Assembly (NCBI GenBank): GCA_002682825.1
Contig: NOKP01000004.1
Coordinates: 865,607-929,606 of the forward strand
Direction of reading: 5' to 3'
Length of the DNA: 64,000 nucleotides
From: Neonectria sp. B-13
Lineage: Eukaryota > Ascomycota > Sordariomycetes > Hypocreales > Nectriaceae
Shown here: piece by piece, positions 11,548 through 23,288 of the stretch
How the letters are laid out: every line of letters begins with the position of its first letter
How positions within the stretch are numbered: the stretch's first letter is position 1
Made by a program: the position numbers and the translations under genes
The notes under the pieces: model-generated
Databases searched by the model: none
What the model saw: only the letters and a program-made list of their open reading frames with translations
Told to the model about the DNA's origin: nothing

Positions 11548-13573
11548 CTAAACATCCCCGTCCCTCATTCTATCCTTGCCTCTCACGCTACCCTCATCTT
11601 CTCTAACGTCCCCATCTCGCGCCGTCCCTTGCTCCGTATCATCGTCGTCTCGCACATTCCCCTGGTTATTATCGTCTTCATCTCCTGAATCGTCCTCGTC
11701 GTCCTCACTTCCGGAATCATCATCGTCATCCATCTCAAGCAACCTGGCCTCCTCGTTCTGTGAACCAGGCACCGACGGCGTCTCGGCCACCCGCTTTGAC
11801 GGATCCTTTACCCTGACGCTATACCCCTTGTGTTTGTTCTTTCTTGTCGGTTGTCGCCCTCGCAGCAATGTGAGTTCCTCGTCTGTTAGGCGGAGATTTG
11901 GCAGAGGTAGATGAAGGCTTGCCGAAGATGTTCGGACCGGTGTCTGGTCTCCAGCTTGCAAAGTCATCGCAAAGTCCTCTCTGGTGAGCCTTCGATCGAA
12001 CTGAATGGCCACCAGCTTGGTTTTCATAATAGCCTTAACCTTGGCCCATAGCCCGCCGTGAAACCATCCGCTGCTAGGATCCCACGTCGGACGCTCGGCG
12101 GCGTTGTCAAGTAGCTCCTTGAGTAGCGGGTCGGTAATATCGCAAACCTGCCACACTTTCCCGTCCGTGTGATATGTTTCTCCGTCAAAGACGTGGCTCT
12201 CGGACAGCTCCTCCAAGAACTCCTTGAGTGGACCCATCTGGGTTTTGCGCAAAGACTTCCATGTTTGGCCCTTCTGGGCCCGTTTTTGCTTAGGGAGCTT
12301 GAACATAAGGGTCTGATAAATGCGGTACTTCGGATCTGTGCGCGGATCGATGCCGTAGGGGACCACCCCGTCTCGCCAAGGGCCTCCTTTAAACTGGTAC
12401 GCCGTATAGTTGAGATATCTCTTGAGCTCGTTCCAGTTCTTGAGCTTCCCGCCGAGGTGATTAAGCAACGAACGACGCGTCCAGACTGGCCGGTCCTCAA
12501 ATGCTGCTTCGAGTTCCGCGATGATCTCAACCATTCGAGGATCTGTCATGTCAGGTGGGATCTGAGGTCCTTCCGGCGCGGGATCTTCGGCCCCGATGAA
12601 ATAACCGACCTGCTTGACAGCAGTCGTGTTGAAGGTTCCGCCGTCTTCAGTAGCACGTACGTATGGGTTTTGAGAGTACTGGTAGTTGAACGGGAGGCTC
12701 ATGTGCGTGAAGATGGGCGGCGGCAAAATGTCCACGTTGGGCCCTTTGTCAACGCCCGGCAGGAACTTGAATTCCTTGATTGCTTCCACTGTGATTATTA
12801 TAATTAGGAATGAACCACATCAAACATAGAAAACTCAGGACATACCATCTCCAGGTAGAACCTGGTCGACGTATCTCTGGGCAAACGAAGACTTGGACAT
12901 GTCCCAGTAAAAGTCGGCGAGGCCTCGAAAGCGATGAGTATGTTTAATAACTCCAATCGGCTCAACCTGGTAGTTATCGACGTTGTCTTCTAGCTTTCGG
13001 CGCAAAACCTTGGGATCGTCGAGGCGGGAGCGAGAGTGAACCTCATCCTGCGAGAGAAACTGGGGTTCTGCTCCAGCGGCATCAGTTGCATCATTTGCAT
13101 CAGTAAGTTCGATGTCTCCCTCCCATGGACCATTGGTTCCTCTCTTTCGCTTCCTGCCAGTCCTTTTGGGCACGACAACCTTGAGAACGACGTTGTGGCT
13201 CCTAGCGTTGTGAGACATGATGGGTTTACAGAAGGGGTTCTCGGGCGTCAGGTAGAAGGGAATTGAGTTCCTAGTGGGATCCATGACCTTGAAATTTAGT
13301 TTAGCCGGATGGCATAAGATGCTGGGAAATTGGCATTGTTAAAAGGAGAAGAGGGCGTACATGTTGAAGAGATGGCACTCGGCCAAAGGCCTTCACGGCA
13401 CGATCGACATTTTGCACAACGGCAGGGATCTCGACTGCACCGAGCACACGATTTGGAACACTGTATTTGGGAGCAGCGTCGGGTGGCACAGGACCTGCAA
13501 TGGGTTCTTCCTCGCTTTCATGATCTCCCGGACTGCTATCACGGTAGAGGTCTTCATCCGATGAAGGGTCCAT
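11548..13573 (-). CDS. TFC1: Transcription factor TFIIIC subunit Tfc1 (tau95/Sfc1/GTF3C5-like)
   Basis: Part of TFIIIC, which binds the A box of tRNA-type RNA polymerase III promoters. Exons 13573-13361, 13287-12846 and 12788-11548 join in frame across 73-nt and 57-nt GT-AG introns into 631 aa. Exon 1 carries the family's start (VEIPAVVQNVDRAVKAFG), and exon 2 the FYLTPENPFCKPI segment that follows it in the dimerisation module. Exon 3 carries the conserved FTHMSLPFNYQYSQNP and the C-terminal DNA-binding half (FEDRPVWTRRSLLNHLG...YQFKGGPWRDGVVPYGIDPR). The tail is very acidic (DDDDDSGSEDDEDDSGDEDD), as is common in this subunit. An in-frame ATG at 13660 is possible, but residues before MDPSSDED look like leader sequence and contain a donor-like GTAAGT. 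Confidence 0.93.
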
Positions 13574-14880
13574 TATGCCCAGAGGCTGAAGCGACTGATG
13601 GGCTCTTCTCCAACTAAACTTACTGTGGAGGTCTAGTTGAAACCCTGGGAAAGTAGCCAAGGGGGATTGGCTTGTTGAAGGAGGTTTGTGTAGGGGCTGG
13701 GCTGATGCCAGACCGTTGTGACTTGTAGGTGCGGATTACCAAAAACTGCCGAAGCAACATTTCAGCAGCCAGCTAGAGGGAGCACCCGCAAGTGGCCCGC
13801 AGCAGGGGCTCAGAACGTACCTCGTGGGTGGTGGGCTGGAATAAGGACGAATGAGAAGCAATGACGGTCAGTTGACGTATTCTTACGCTTGTTCGCTGTC
13901 TCTTGTTGCCCCGTTGTCGCCGTTGTCGAAGTGCAATGGGCAAAGTGTGGGCGAGACCCAGCGTGCACTGTACGATCACAATGCTGGACTGGGGAGAAGC
14001 TTCGGGAGGTGTGGGTGTGGCTTGGATCTGGCGATTTGGCTAGAGTTGCCTGTGGGATGTGGCTAGTGCATCGCCATGGCCCGTGCGTCATGGTTGGCCT
14101 TCCGTGTGTGGTTTTTGGAGTCTCGGCTCCACCATTCGTCAGGCTCATATGACAGAGTTTCCAGCCCACTCCGAGCCCGTCACTCGTTCAAGTCGTCACT
14201 CTGCCTGCTGTGGCTGCTTAGCACGGCCCAGCCATGTTAAGGCTCGGGGTTGTGCACCGTGTACTAAGTACCACTGGAGTGCTGTACGACCAATGCGAGA
14301 CAATCAGAGGATTCCAGAGGACGGCTACAACTGAATTCCCTCTCCCAAATCCTTTTTTCATTCTGTGCCCAGGTATTTCCATGGACGGGGCTGGCGCGAA
14401 ATCTCAAAGCTGTCCAGCCAGGACGGACTCCAGCATTGCCAGCCCCTTTCGTCCCCATCCCCTGCCGGATCCTCGTCGAGTCCGGGGAGTGCCAATGTAG
14501 GGTGCACTGATGGTGACGGAATTCGCACAGGGCTGGATCCTCGCGGGTCCCTTGTTAGTGCTCGGTGTCACCTTGCTTGGTCTTGTTACCATCGTCCACA
14601 CAAACAGAAGTGCGAATTCCAGAAAGAGCACTGCAGTCCCTCACATGACCTGGAAGGGCTACCGGTAGGAAAACTTGAGCTTAGGCCTCCCGGCACTGTA
14701 TCGCACTATGCCGCGTAGTTGGGGCGCAGGCATCAGAGATCGCTGGTGCTTCAAACCTACCGCAGATACGCAGCACCGTAGCCCAGGCGATTGTAGCGCT
14801 AGGCGGGCTGCTGCATAACACAGCCCGGGCTCCATCCCCCCCTCCCATATCTCGACAGCGCGGGCGCCCGGAACAACCCA
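13574..14880. other. Divergent intergenic region between TFC1 and RTS1
   Basis: The minus-strand promoter of TFC1 and sequence upstream of the RTS1 leader. Several ATGs occur here, in contrast to the stretch that follows. Short open frames have no recognisable motif and I see no gene. Confidence 0.45.
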
Positions 14881-14883
14881 ATG

Positions 14884-15979
14884 GAACCCTCCAGGGGGCC
14901 TAGGGAGTAGGGACCTAGCCCTGGGGCTCCCGGAAGTCTGGCACCCGCCTGATTTTCACCGCCCCCTGCCCACTCCACCAACCAGCCCAGCCCACAACCA
15001 GCTCGCCCTACCTCACCTACCTACCGAGCTGGCCCCTCTCCCAGCGCCCTCACCACCTGGAACACTAACCTAGGTATTCGTACGGACGCTCTGGATTGGC
15101 GTGCCTTCACTGTCCTCTCCCTCCCTCCCGCCTCCGAGAACGAATAACGGCGCGTCCTCGAGCTTTCCCCCCCGCAAAGCACAACATCCCTCCGCCGGCG
15201 CCCAACGACAACCACCACTGCCACTGCCACAACCACAACCACGAACAAGCGACAAGCGACGACAAGTCTGCCGCGCCGTCTCGTTATCCTATCCATCCCT
15301 TCTCCGGCCGTCTCCCTCTGTTTCCTCTCCCATACTCTCCCTCGCTTTCTCCTCCATCTCCCATCTCCATCCTCAAGACACATTTCCGCCAGCATCAGCA
15401 GCGAACGCACCACCGCACCAACCCCCGTTCTTCCTGCGCCCAGTGCCAGCGCCAGCGCCAGCGCAAGGAGCCAGCACCGCACGAATACACCAACACAACC
15501 CAGCCCAGCACAGCACAGCACAGCACCCGATCGGCAGAACCGCCCATCTCCCGACACTCGAGTCCTGGCTGGTTCAGTGCTTCTTTTCATTCTCGTCCGC
15601 CTGCGTGGGAGGCGACGCCGCGATAGTTTCCTCTCAATCTCGCTCTAACCCTCAGCTCCAGCTCCCGCTCCAGCCGCTGTCTCGCTTCCCCATCTCTGCC
15701 TCGACACCCGACAGAATCTACCATCTCCATCTCGCCAGGCTGGCACCCTCTCCGCCAAATCGCCTGCCCACGACGCTCCCCGCGTATCCTTCATCGCCAC
15801 GACGTCCCCCGTCTCTCGATTCTCTTCATAACCTTCCTTCGCCCGCCGTCGCCCCTTCACCACGTCGTCTCCTACGAGCCCCTGACGTCGTTGCCCTGCT
15901 GCCCCACCGCCCTCTTCGAGCCGTGTAGCGGGCGTCTCAATCCGCCCCCCGCCTTCCAGCAACACTGTCGTCCGTCAAG
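14884..15979 (+). promoter_or_regulatory. ATG-free, C-rich 5' leader of the PP2A B56 gene
   Basis: No plus-strand ATG occurs between 14884 and the start codon at 15980, about 1.1 kb. The sequence is C/T-rich with CAGCAC and CCAGCG repeats (15440-15525). The ATG at 14881 is the last upstream one. I infer that most of this is a transcribed 5' leader under selection against upstream starts. The long open frames read through it (for example 15101-15928) start at non-ATG codons and are low-complexity artefacts. Confidence 0.55.
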
Positions 15980-18179
15980 ATGAAGCGCTTCAGCCAGAGA
16001 GTTGTAGGTCTTGCCTGCTCCAGGCCGCCCTGATTTACCTGCTGACATGTTACGTGCCCGATCTGCAGCTCTCGCGTGGGAAAGATTCCGGCAAGTCTTC
16101 TAAGAAGAACAAGGATTCCAAGGATGGCACCGCGTCTCCTTCATCACGGGACCCTAACCAGTCTCCTGTTCTAACGCCCTCCTCCTCCACCTCGACCCTC
16201 AATGACATCCGCAACAAGCCGTTGCCCTCAAACAACGCGGGTCAGGGAAGCGATCACGGTGGCGCCTCTCAGCCATCCAGCCTCTCAAATGTCACCCAAG
16301 CCGGCGGCGATGATCGCTTCGGCTCCACCAGCCCCAATGGCGGAAGCTCCAGATTGCCCCCAACTGTCATCATCAGCCCGACGCCTGGAGTACGTCATGA
16401 ACTGACCTCCCATTTCTGTTGAATCTATCGCTGACTTGTTGACCCCAGCATGTTCCTCCTCCTGGAGCCGCCGAGACGATGCCGCACGACCTGGCCCCTC
16501 CCAAGGCTGGCCAGAAATCGCTCCTGATTCATAGGGGAATCGACAATCGAGATGCGATCCCCGAGGGCCTACGAACCCCTAAGCGACAGCACTCATCCCG
16601 CTTCGACATCTCTGCTCACCGCGAGCTTGAGAAGCTCCCCGGCTTCCACGAGGTCCCCCCGAACCGACGCCAGGAACTATTCATGCAGAAGATCGACCAA
16701 TGCAATGTCATCTTCGACTTTAACGATGCCAGCGGTGACATGAAGTCCAAGGAGATCAAGAGACTGGCACTGCACGAGCTTCTTGACTATGTGGCCAATA
16801 ACCGACAAGTCATTACCGAGCCCATGTACCCCAAGGTCGTCGACATGTTCGCCAAGAACCTTTTCAGACCTATCCCACCACCCATGAACCCCCAGGGTGA
16901 GGCTTTCGATCCGGAGGAGGACGAGCCCGTCCTAGAGGTTGCATGGCCCCACATCCAGGTCGTCTACGAGTTCTTCCTGCGCTTCATCGAGAGCCAGGAT
17001 TTCAACACCAACATTGCCAAAGCATACATTGACCACAGCTTCGTCTTGCAGCTGCTGGAGCTCTTCGACTCAGAGGACCCCCGCGAGCGTGATTTCCTCA
17101 AGACCACTCTCCACCGCATCTACGGGAAGTTCCTCAATCTGCGATCCTTTATCCGACGATCCATCAACAACGTCTTCTTCCAATTCACCTATGAAACCGA
17201 ACGCTTCAACGGTATTGCGGAACTCCTCGAGATTCTCGGGTCCATTATCAACGGTTTCGCGCTCCCTCTCAAGGAAGAGCACAAGATCTTCCTAACCCGA
17301 GTGCTGCTGCCTCTTCACAAGCCCAAGAGCCTCAGCATGTACCACCCTCAGCTTGCGTATTGCATCGTCCAGTTCCTGGAGAAGGATGCATCGCTGACGG
17401 AGGATGTATGTGCCCATGCGAACCCTGTGTTTCTCCAGATGCTAACGTCCCATGCAGGTTGTTCTTGGACTGTTGCGTTACTGGCCTAAAGTCAACAGCA
17501 CCAAGGAAGTCATGTTCCTTAACGAGGTCGAAGATATCTTCGAAGTCATGGACCCTGCCGAATTCGCCAAGGTCCAAGAACCCCTCTTCCACCAGCTGGC
17601 CAAATCCGTTGCTAGCCCGCATTTCCAAGTCGCCGAGCGCGCACTGTACTTCTGGAACAACGAATACTTCTGCAACCTTGTTAGCGACAATGTGGAGATC
17701 ATCCTTCCTATCATGTTCGCGCCCCTTTACGAGAACTCCAAGGGCCATTGGAACAGGTATGGTTACCCTCACTGGTTTTGCAAGTGCCCAACGTTCTAAC
17801 AGATGACAACAGGACGATCCACGGCATGGTGTACAACGCTATGAAGCTCTTCATGGAGATTAACCCTCAACTATTTGATGACTGTTCCCACGACTACACC
17901 GAGCAGCAGAACAGTGCCGCGGCACGAGAAGCTCTCCGAGAGCGCAAGTGGGCCGCCCTAAGTGAGAAGGCAGAGCAGCAGAGGGAAAGCAACGGCGTGG
18001 CAGAAGCGCCGCGCAACCACGTCGCCTCGTCTCTTTCGCGAGTTGACGAAGTTGATCCTGTGACAGACGATAACCAGAAGCGACTTGACTCGCTTAAGTT
18101 GCAGGACGGGTCCGCAACTGGCCGTCGACCGAGCCTACACGAGCGCCAGAGCTCTGTAGGGTCGACAAGGAGTCGATAA
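15980..18179 (+). CDS. RTS1: Protein phosphatase 2A regulatory subunit B' (B56), Rts1-like
   Basis: Targets the PP2A catalytic core to substrates. Five exons: 15980-16003, 16069-16389, 16449-17405, 17458-17756 and 17813-18179. The introns are 65, 59, 52 and 56 nt, all GT-AG with consistent phase, giving 655 aa. The first coding exon is only eight codons (MKRFSQRV). A Ser/Pro-rich N-terminus precedes the conserved [17 protein letters not shown] and the B56 HEAT-like core (about 150-560), with [21 protein letters not shown], a B56 hallmark, and NKHRTIHG-type [17 protein letters not shown] across the last splice. The C-terminus is polar and variable. Reading straight through intron 3 or 4 gives false C-termini. 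Confidence 0.96.
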
Positions 18180-19167
18180 TCAACCGACTCGCCTCCATGA
18201 GCTCTGGACCAGCACTCGTACCAACATGTCTCAGATTATAGGAACCGCAAGGGCACACAGATTTCAATCAAAGCATTCTTGAAAGCATCGGAGAGAGGCA
18301 CCGGCACTCTACTGCGCTGCATGAAGTTGCAAGTGATAAACCCGGCGTCTTTATTGCTTAGCCTTGATCGATACACCATGGACTTGACTGGACGATACAT
18401 ATGCCCGCAGTCGCCATTTGGGGTTGGCACTCGGAACCAGAAGCCCTTCTACACCACACTTATTTGCTTCATCCTTTTCACAGCCTCTACCTTGGACGAG
18501 ATCAGTCGCCCCTCGGGAGGATTCGCGTGCGGTCGACCCCTTAATCCAACATTTTTCTCCCATCCCCTACTCCATTGCTGGGAATCGCCGCACCGATGTA
18601 CGGGGACTACCGGGCTCCGGGAATACAGAGAGCGCGAACCAAGCACAAAAAAGGCGGACGTTTAGGCTTCTCGTGTAACTTTTTTTTCTCCCTTTCTTCT
18701 TCTGCCCTACCACTCTTCTCTTGTTTTTTTCTCCCTCTTCTTCTGCTTCAAGGTCGTCTTCCTTTTTTGTTCTTCTTTTTGCTTGCTCCCTTCACAACTT
18801 AAGAGATCAGGCGTATGGAGGAATTACGATACTGTTGCTGCGCTACACGGGTCTCAGTGTGCGTGGCGTGACGTCGTCTGTATGCGCGTCTACACGTGTG
18901 TGTTGGTGGAAAGGAGAGGGGGTAGGGGTAGGGGTTCTCCTTGGTTTATGTAGACGATGAATGAGCAAGACTAAAAGTCAACCGGATAGAAAACTTGATG
19001 ACGCAAGTACGAAATTGTGGTGCTGTGTGGTGCTGTGCGGCGCGGTGCAGATTAGTGATTGAATCATGCTACAAATGGCAATGCGATTATTTATGGATAG
19101 TCCCAGGCTTCTATGATACAATGTATTTTTACAAGTAGACTAGATTTATAGAGCCTCTCAATTGTCT
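18180..19167. other. Convergent intergenic region, no gene seen
   Basis: The 3' flanks of RTS1 (plus) and of the CID protein (minus). T-rich tracts (18675-18785) and several short frames occur, none with motif support. Confidence 0.45.
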
Positions 19168-20803
19168 CTACCAACCTCCTCGGCCACGATCATAACCGCC
19201 TCTCCCACGCCCCCGAAACCCTCCCCTTCCTCTTCCGCTATCAAAGTAGTTGTTCTGAGGGTGCATGTGCGGCGGCGGCGGCGGCGGAAGATGAGGGGGC
19301 CAGCCACCCATCATCTGCATCTGCGGCGCCATGCCCGGGTTCGGAAACATGGCGCCGGGCGGTGGCGGTGGCCACGGGCCTTGGTAGCCGGCCGGCGGTG
19401 GTGGAGGAACGGGATAGTCGCCGGGTGGAGGAGGGATCGGAGGGAAGGACGGCGGCGGGAAGAACGGCGGAGGAGCGTACGGTGGCTGGGGGATTGGGCG
19501 GTTGGCGGCGTCGCGACGATTGGGAGGCGAGCGGGAGCGAGATGGAGATCTGTTGAAGGGTCGATGGTGGTCGGAGCGGGAGCGGTGTCTGCTACGGCTT
19601 CGGCTTCGATCTCGATTGCGGCTGGGGGTTCGGCTGCGAGAAGGGCTGCGGCCTCTCGAGTCCTTGGAGAGCCGTCGACGCTTAAAGACGGGGGGTGAGG
19701 AAGTTCGCGACCTTCCACGCGAGTAACTGCTCGACCTGGAATGGGACCGTCCTCTGCTTGAGCCCTTGGCATTCTTTCTCCTCCTCTCCGTCATCTTTTT
19801 GCAGAATTGGCGGGACCAGCCGTAGTACGTCTCGCCATCGATGATTTCCCCCGTGATTTCGTCCAAGACAACTCTCTCGCCCAACTCGTTCAGGTCAACG
19901 TGTGGGTCGTCATCCATCTTCTGTTCCTTGGAGAACAGGCGTTCGACATCCGAAAGGAGGGTCTTGACAGCGGTCGCGAGTGCCTTGTCGGCCGGGCCTG
20001 GGGCAAGGTGGAGCGGGCGGATCAGGTCGGGCAGCATGGGCTTCGTGGAGTTCGGGGTGAGGTGAGGCAGCCATGACGCGGCAGGGAGGTCGTACCACGG
20101 CGTTGTCGGGTCGCCGTGAAGGGAGGGGATGACGTAGGGGGTTTCTCGGGCAAGCTTGAGAGAGGTCGTCGATGGTTGTGACGCGATGGTGGTTTGCGAG
20201 GCAATGCCGTTGGTGAGGGCGTCCCGAAGCTTAGAGACGAGGTCGGAGCTGAAGTATTGCTTTTCTTCCCACAAGTTGATGAGATTCTCGAGCTTCTTCT
20301 TGTGCTTTGGGCAATTCTCAAAGGCGGCAGCGCTCGCGACTAGGCTAGGGAGTCCGGCATCCCATGCAGTCGCAAACTTGGCGTCGCCGTTCCTGGTCAC
20401 AACATGGTGCAGCGCGTCGTTTACTAGGTAAAGAAGATGCAGTCTCCTCCTCTTGGTACTAGGTCGCTCGCCATCATCTTGCAGATTCTTAGACAGCGCC
20501 GCCAGGTACTTGACCAGGGCTACAGTGCGCGAGGCAGACGGCGCAATGTTGTCGACGATCCAGGCCTTGCATTTCTGTCTCGGGAAACCAGGGAAAATTT
20601 TAGTGCTTCTGCCGGCAACTCAAGGGATGTGCTTGTCAAGCGATGGAGCAAACCTGGACGTTGGGGCGGGAGCACTGGATGAGGGCAGAGGTGACGAGCT
20701 GGAAGAAGGCATCGACGGCAGGGCGCGTGAGAGAGGTCGGATCGGCGCGGAACAAGGTCGCGGAGAGGGTGGCCTTTGCGATGGCCAGTTCCGGCGTCGC
20801 CAT
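19168..20803 (-). CDS. CID-domain protein with RS, proline-rich and RGG regions (pre-mRNA processing)
   Basis: Two exons (20803-20654 and 20574-19168) join across a 79-nt GT-AG intron with a CACTAAAA branch into 518 aa. Residues 1-140 look like a CTD-interacting domain: an all-helical start (ATPELAIAKATLSATLF), then KCKAWIVDNIAPSASRTVALVKYLAALS and LLYLVNDALHHV, the CID hallmark. The middle has a conserved GWSRQFCKKM stretch, followed by a long Arg/Ser region, a Pro-rich region and a C-terminal RGG box (GRGRGGFRGRGRGGYDRGRGGW has five RG units). The layout suggests binding to the RNA polymerase II CTD or a spliceosomal role, like CHERP or SCAF-type proteins. The orthologue is uncertain. Confidence 0.85.
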
Positions 20804-21469
20804 GGCAAGAAGGAGAGGGACGAATGTTCGAGGCGAGAGAAGCCCTGAATGTAGATAAACAACAGGCGATTCGTGGTTGATGCGAACAAGCTCGTTCGAG
20901 CTCGCCGAAGCTTGGAGCCTCGAAGGGCATCCGGATATTCTGGCGGGTATACTTCGGCGCGTCCGACACGTGGGAGCAAGCGCGGGGAGCCGAGAGGCGC
21001 CGGTCACTGCAGGCGCCGGTTAGGCTAGCATTGCTTTGGACATTTGGGTGATGATGAATGAGGTCACTCTGCTAGGCGACGTCATGATTGAGGGAACGAA
21101 CTGAAAGGGAGAGAGGTTTGATTCAAGGCGTCCTTCGTGAACCCATTGACAACACGGTGAGGCAATTTGAGACAATATTGCTCCAGGAATACAGCTGCGA
21201 CGTCGGCTTCAGCGCTCCACTCGGCCGGCCATGATGTCGCATCCAAATCTTCAAACTACGCAGAAACACGACAGTTATTAGGAGCACGGAAAGGATCATA
21301 AGCACGATGCCTCTTTACGATAGGGGAGGGGGAAAGTCATTCTGATTCCTGTTCCATCAAATACAAGTAGCAATGCCGTTCTAATCCATGACCATAATGT
21401 ACATTGCTCCATTAAAGGGCGTTCGCAGCCGCAGCAACTCCCATCTCAGACCTCCATGGCCCTGTGAGC
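20804..21469. other. Intergenic region, no gene seen
   Basis: The promoter of the CID gene and the 3' flank of the small microexon gene, both on the minus strand. A short hydrophobic minus-strand frame (21123-21305) opens with GTG and lacks support. Confidence 0.4.
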
Positions 21470-22020
21470 CTACGAAAACCGGTCTCCTTTTGGACTTCGG
21501 TACACAGCATTACTCTCGTATTTCCCTTTCTCTCCGATACGCTGCGACTCTGTCTCGGGGGCGTGTCTCGTCGGGGCGGGATCGCTGCTGGCTTCCTGAC
21601 TGGGAGAGCCGGTGCTGTCGGTTCGGGCAGGGCCGCCGTTGGCGGTTACGGACGAGGACTGGCTGCCCTGCGATATCTCGAGCTGCTGATTCCTTCGCAC
21701 CTTCTCGCGATAAGCCTCGAGCTTGGCCTGGCGGTCGGCATTAATCTGCTTCTTAGCGAAGTAGTAGGCACCACCTCCGGCTGCGACAGGGTCAATTGAT
21801 GTTCGGGAGTGTCAGATTTGGGTCATGGGGCGGGTTTCGTACCGGCACAGAGGGTGCCCCAGCCGAGCCTATAGCGGAAAAGTTTTCAGTCAGCTTGGGA
21901 GGATTGAAACATGAGTCGGCGGCGGGCGGGTACGAACCAGAAAGATTTGACCTAGAAGTGGGAGAGTCAGCGATGCGACATCATTGTCAGAGAGGCTCTG
22001 TAGCGGCTTACAGTGTTCAT
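21470..22020 (-). CDS. Small single-pass, probably mitochondrial protein built from three microexons plus a main exon (DUF4748-like)
   Basis: Rebuilt by hand: exons 22020-22012 (9 nt), 21951-21938 (14 nt), 21868-21843 (26 nt) and 21780-21470 (311 nt), with GT-AG introns of 60, 69 and 63 nt and matching phases. The 119-aa product begins MNTVKSFWLGWGTLCAAGGG, which is hydrophobic and glycine-rich like a membrane anchor. It continues AYYFAKKQINADRQAKLEAYREKVRRNQ (basic helix) and has a polar Ser-rich C-terminal half ending YRSPKGDRFS. The anchor plus basic helix recalls fungal DUF4748 proteins, known to me only as uncharacterised. The coherent anchor formed only after splicing is the main argument for this model. 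An ORF caller sees only the last exon. Confidence 0.72.
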
Positions 22021-23288
22021 CTTGACAAGTGTTCTCAATTATGAGCAATAGGCGAAGATCTGAACGGTGTTTGCAACCGAGGTCGGATGCAGAAATCAAT
22101 GGGACAGGGTTTTCGTAAAGGTGTTGAAGGTTGTAAGTGGGATGGCCTGACAAGATAAAGCGATCCCAGGTCTAGGCCTGGTCGGCCGGGTCGGCATCTG
22201 GAAGGGCGAGCGAGAGGTACGTACCTCCCGATCCTGCTGCGCACTGTCCACGTGCAATTGAGAGTGACATCCGGAAGCTTCAGCGAAACACTGCGTGTTT
22301 GGGTGGGTCCCGTACCCCCGATGCCGACCGTCTCCCCGTCGTCGGCCGCTGGGCGTTAGCGGAGGTGGCCCCGGCAACCGACCGCTGGGGCCCTGGAAGG
22401 CTGCCCGGGCTGTGGAAGGCTAGGTACTTGGTTGCCCGCCAATTAGCACTGAGGTGCGTACGTACGTACGTACCTCCAGGTATCCAAGTGGTAGCCCCTG
22501 AGGGCGAAGGTCTTAGCTCTCTGCCCAGGCACCCATTAACTGCCGTTAGGCATGTCACAAGTAGCGTCCAAACACCCGACCCAAAACACCGTTACAGGGG
22601 GCTGCTTGCCGCCATTTTTAGCACCTAGCTCAGATTCCCTCCCCCGCTGTGGCGCCCCTGGAGGCGTGTGTCCCGGCTCAGGTTTCGCATTTCGCACTGT
22701 CGCTCAGGCACTGATTTAGCTGCGTCACACAGTGCCGGCCTCCACCCCAAGCGCACCCACTTATGACATAAGGGTGGCTCAGCCAGTCGCACCGGCGCTG
22801 GAAATTGTGGGAGACCACGCAAGACAACCTGCAACATCTCGAGGCCACGAGGCGAATAGGGGACTTACTGAAAACAAACGACTTTCTGGAGCGTCTCTCG
22901 TTGCCCTACGCCCTCTTTTCCTCCAGTTTTGTCCGACAGGGCTCATCGGTATGCCAAATCGTCTGCCTCTCCGCTCCGAAGCCCCTCCTTACATCGATCC
23001 CCAACGGCTCTCCCTCACCACCCAACGACTGCCGCAGCAACCCGCGTGCTTCTGAGACCTCGTCTTCTTCCTGTCGCCGCTTGTTTCGGGTCCCTCGCAG
23101 CATCCGAATATCTTTCCGCTCTATCTTTCCGCCCGTCTGCCCGCGTGTCAACCCGGCCGGCTTGGCTTGCGACCATCCGAGCAAGCGCCCTGGCGTTGAT
23201 GACTTGATGAACGAGTCGAGTTGGGCGTGGGCGTAGTGGGTAATACAACCCTCGACCCCCGCCGTCGAGAAGCATTTGACCCTACGCT
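22021..23288. other. Divergent promoter region
   Basis: 1.27 kb between the microexon gene (minus) and the 5-phosphatase gene (plus). An ACGT repeat (22455-22475) is visible. Several open frames occur, none convincing. The 3' part (22900-23288) is C/T-rich like other leaders in the window but does contain ATGs. Confidence 0.45.

Noticed and set aside
13574..13660. Upstream in-frame ATG of Tfc1 at 13660
   Set aside because: The 29 extra residues are not family-like and the stretch contains a donor-like GTAAGT. The start at 13573 is preferred.
15101..15928. A 275-codon plus-strand open frame rich in Pro, Ser and Ala
   Set aside because: It lies in the C-rich ATG-free leader of the B56 gene, has no ATG, and its composition follows the C/T bias of the DNA.
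21123..21305. Short hydrophobic minus-strand frame
   Set aside because: Starts at GTG, 60 codons, and lies in the 3' flank of the microexon gene. No support.
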